Shown here piece by piece: positions 62,962 to 64,000 of a stretch of 64,000 nt of DNA. The notes under the pieces were generated by a model. That model searched no databases, was not told the DNA's origin, and saw only the letters and a list, made by a program, of their open reading frames with translations. Source of the DNA: Alloyangia pacifica (GTDB taxonomy: Bacteria; Pseudomonadota; Alphaproteobacteria; Rhodobacterales; Rhodobacteraceae); NCBI RefSeq assembly GCF_003111685.1, contig NZ_CP022190.1, forward strand, positions 520,001 to 584,000, written 5' to 3'. Positions within the stretch are counted from its first letter, which is position 1. Every line of letters begins with the position of its first letter. The position numbers and the translations under genes are program-made.

Positions 62962-63029
62962 GGGAAGCTGCGCCGCAGAAAAGCGCAGCCCGGCGAACGG
63001 CCGGTAATGGGATGTGCCGGCTGCTTCCC
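62962..63029 (+). ncRNA. Candidate bridge RNA region upstream of the IS110 transposase
   Basis: GGGAAGC (62962-62968) pairs with GCTTCCC (63023-63029), enclosing a hairpin CTGCGC/GCGCAG (62968-62988) and further CCGG/GCCGGC pairing. IS110 elements encode a structured bridge RNA in the non-coding end before the transposase. The identification is by position and fold only. Confidence 0.4.
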
Positions 63030-63082
63030 CCACCGTTGGGTTATCCTGCACTGGGATCATCCGCGCCAAAGGAGAAGCAGCC

Positions 63083-64000
63083 ATGTGTGCGAAGAAGACA
63101 GGAAGCATTGAAGACTTGGCGGTTGTCGGCATCGACATCGGCAAGGATACATTCCATCTGGTCGGATTCGACTGCTCGGGTCAGCTGGTTTTGCGCAAGC
63201 AGATCAAGCGGCTTGCGCTGGAGGCAACGTTCGAGAAGTTGCCGCAATGTGTGGTCGGGATGGAGGCTTGCCTCAGCGCCCATTTTGTCAGCCGAACGCT
63301 GCGGCGGATGGGGTTCGAGCCACGGATCATCCCGGCGATTTACGTGAAGCCGTTCAACAAGGGTCAGAAGAACGATTACAACGACGCCGAGGCGATCGCC
63401 GAAGCCGCTCTGCGGCCGAACCTGCGGACGGTGACGGAGAAGAGCCAGGACCAGCTCGACCTTCAGGCCCTGCACCGGGTGCGCGCGGCTGGTGTCGCGG
63501 CGCACGGCGACCATCAACCAGATCCGGGCCTTCCTGATCGAGCGGGGCATCACCGTCAGGTCGGGGCTGCGGGCGCTGAAGAATTCCTTTGAGACGATCC
63601 TCGAACAGCGGCGGGACGAGATCTCGCCCCGGATGCGAGGTATCCTGATCGGGCTTTACGGCGACTGGCTCTGGCTGGACAAACGGATCGAGGATGTCTC
63701 CGACGAGATCGAAGGGATCAGCCGAACCGAAGAGAACTGCGCCAACATCATGACAATACCCGGCATCGGGCCAATGATCTCGACGGCGATGGTTGCGGCC
63801 GTCGGCAAAGGCGAGGCATTCGACCGGGGGCGCGATTTCGCCGCCTGGGTTGGCTTGGTGCCCCGACAGTTCAGCACCGGCGGGCGAACGATCCTCGGCC
63901 GGATCACCAAACGCGGCAGCCGCTATCTGAGGATGCTGTTCGTGCAAGCTGCGAAAGTGATCATGATGCGCCCTCACCGATGGTCCGACTTCAGTTTCGG
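63083..64000 (+). pseudogene. IS110-family transposase, frameshifted and cut by the window end
   Basis: The N-terminal DEDD RuvC-like domain is clear (VVGIDIGKDTFHLVGF, VVGMEACLS, NDYNDAEAIAEAAL). At about 63481-63490, after LQALHRVR, the frame breaks; reading resumes one frame over as RLVSRRTATINQIRAFLIER. Comparison with the expected HRVRARLVSRR suggests a 2-base loss in a GCGCGC run. The C-terminal transposase_20 domain is present (IPGIGPMISTAMVAAVGKGE, GRDFAAWVGLVPRQ, ILGRITKRGSRYLRMLFV). AAAGGAGA precedes the ATG. It is probably inactive unless rescued by frameshifting. Confidence 0.8.

Larger units (their letters stand above)
62941..64000 (+). mobile_element. IS110-family insertion sequence, incomplete at the window end
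   Basis: It contains an IS110-type transposase frame and the structured region upstream. IS110 elements lack long inverted repeats, so the left edge is only estimated. The right end lies beyond the window. Confidence 0.7.

Overview
The window reads as a chromosomal segment of a GC-rich alphaproteobacterium, most likely a marine or halotolerant member of the Rhodobacteraceae (Roseobacter-type). This is inferred from the ectoine/hydroxyectoine utilisation cluster, the alphaproteobacterial lon, tgt and soxR genes, and a prophage whose tail genes resemble those of Rhodobacterales phages. No database was consulted; every family name rests on motifs and domain order read from the translations.

Layout of the host part (1-22449). 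The window opens inside a 23S rRNA gene, followed by 5S rRNA and a terminator. Next comes a complete-looking ectoine/hydroxyectoine import and catabolism locus. It has a leftward arm (doeX-doeC-doeD: AsnC/Lrp regulator, semialdehyde dehydrogenase, aminotransferase) and a divergent rightward arm (enuR, TRAP transporter uehABC, a universal stress protein, eutABC, doeA). One expected step, the DoeB/EutE deacetylase, is not encoded in the window. Then follow a secreted protein of unknown role, a CPBP-type membrane protease, tgt, an old-yellow-enzyme family reductase and lon behind a good RpoH-type promoter. Last come tRNA-Val(CAC), a SoxR operator between soxR and a small divergent gene, and tRNA-Val(TAC).

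Layout of the prophage (about 22406 to at least 57987). A tyrosine integrase ends inside tRNA-Val(TAC), so this tRNA is the attachment site. A leftward early operon runs from about 28858 down to the integrase. It carries a cytosine methyltransferase with an unusual repeat region, a protein fusing an FtsK-gamma-like and a GapR-like domain, an excisionase-like protein and several very small coupled genes. A repressor/cro-type switch with a 17-bp palindromic operator lies at 28841-29487. Rightward genes follow: small DNA-binding proteins, a DUF1376-like protein and a candidate origin made of phased GTGA repeats. The HK97-type packaging and head genes come next (HNH, TerS, TerL, portal, ClpP-like protease, capsid), then siphovirus tail genes including a probable frameshifted tail-assembly chaperone, the tape measure, a tail hub and a tail fibre with an SGNH esterase domain. 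A lysis region with an amidase endolysin closes this part. Two membrane-protein genes on the opposite strand (33158-34135 and 44083-44358) look like morons.

Layout of the right end (58214-64000). Four leftward genes of lower GC content follow the lysis genes: an Mrr-like nuclease, a large membrane protein, a very small kinase-fold protein and a protein with a HEPN-type RNase motif. Together they look like a defence-type cargo island. A frameshifted IS110-family transposase gene, with a structured region upstream that could encode a bridge RNA, runs off the window. The right attachment site was not found, so the island may be prophage cargo or a neighbouring insertion.
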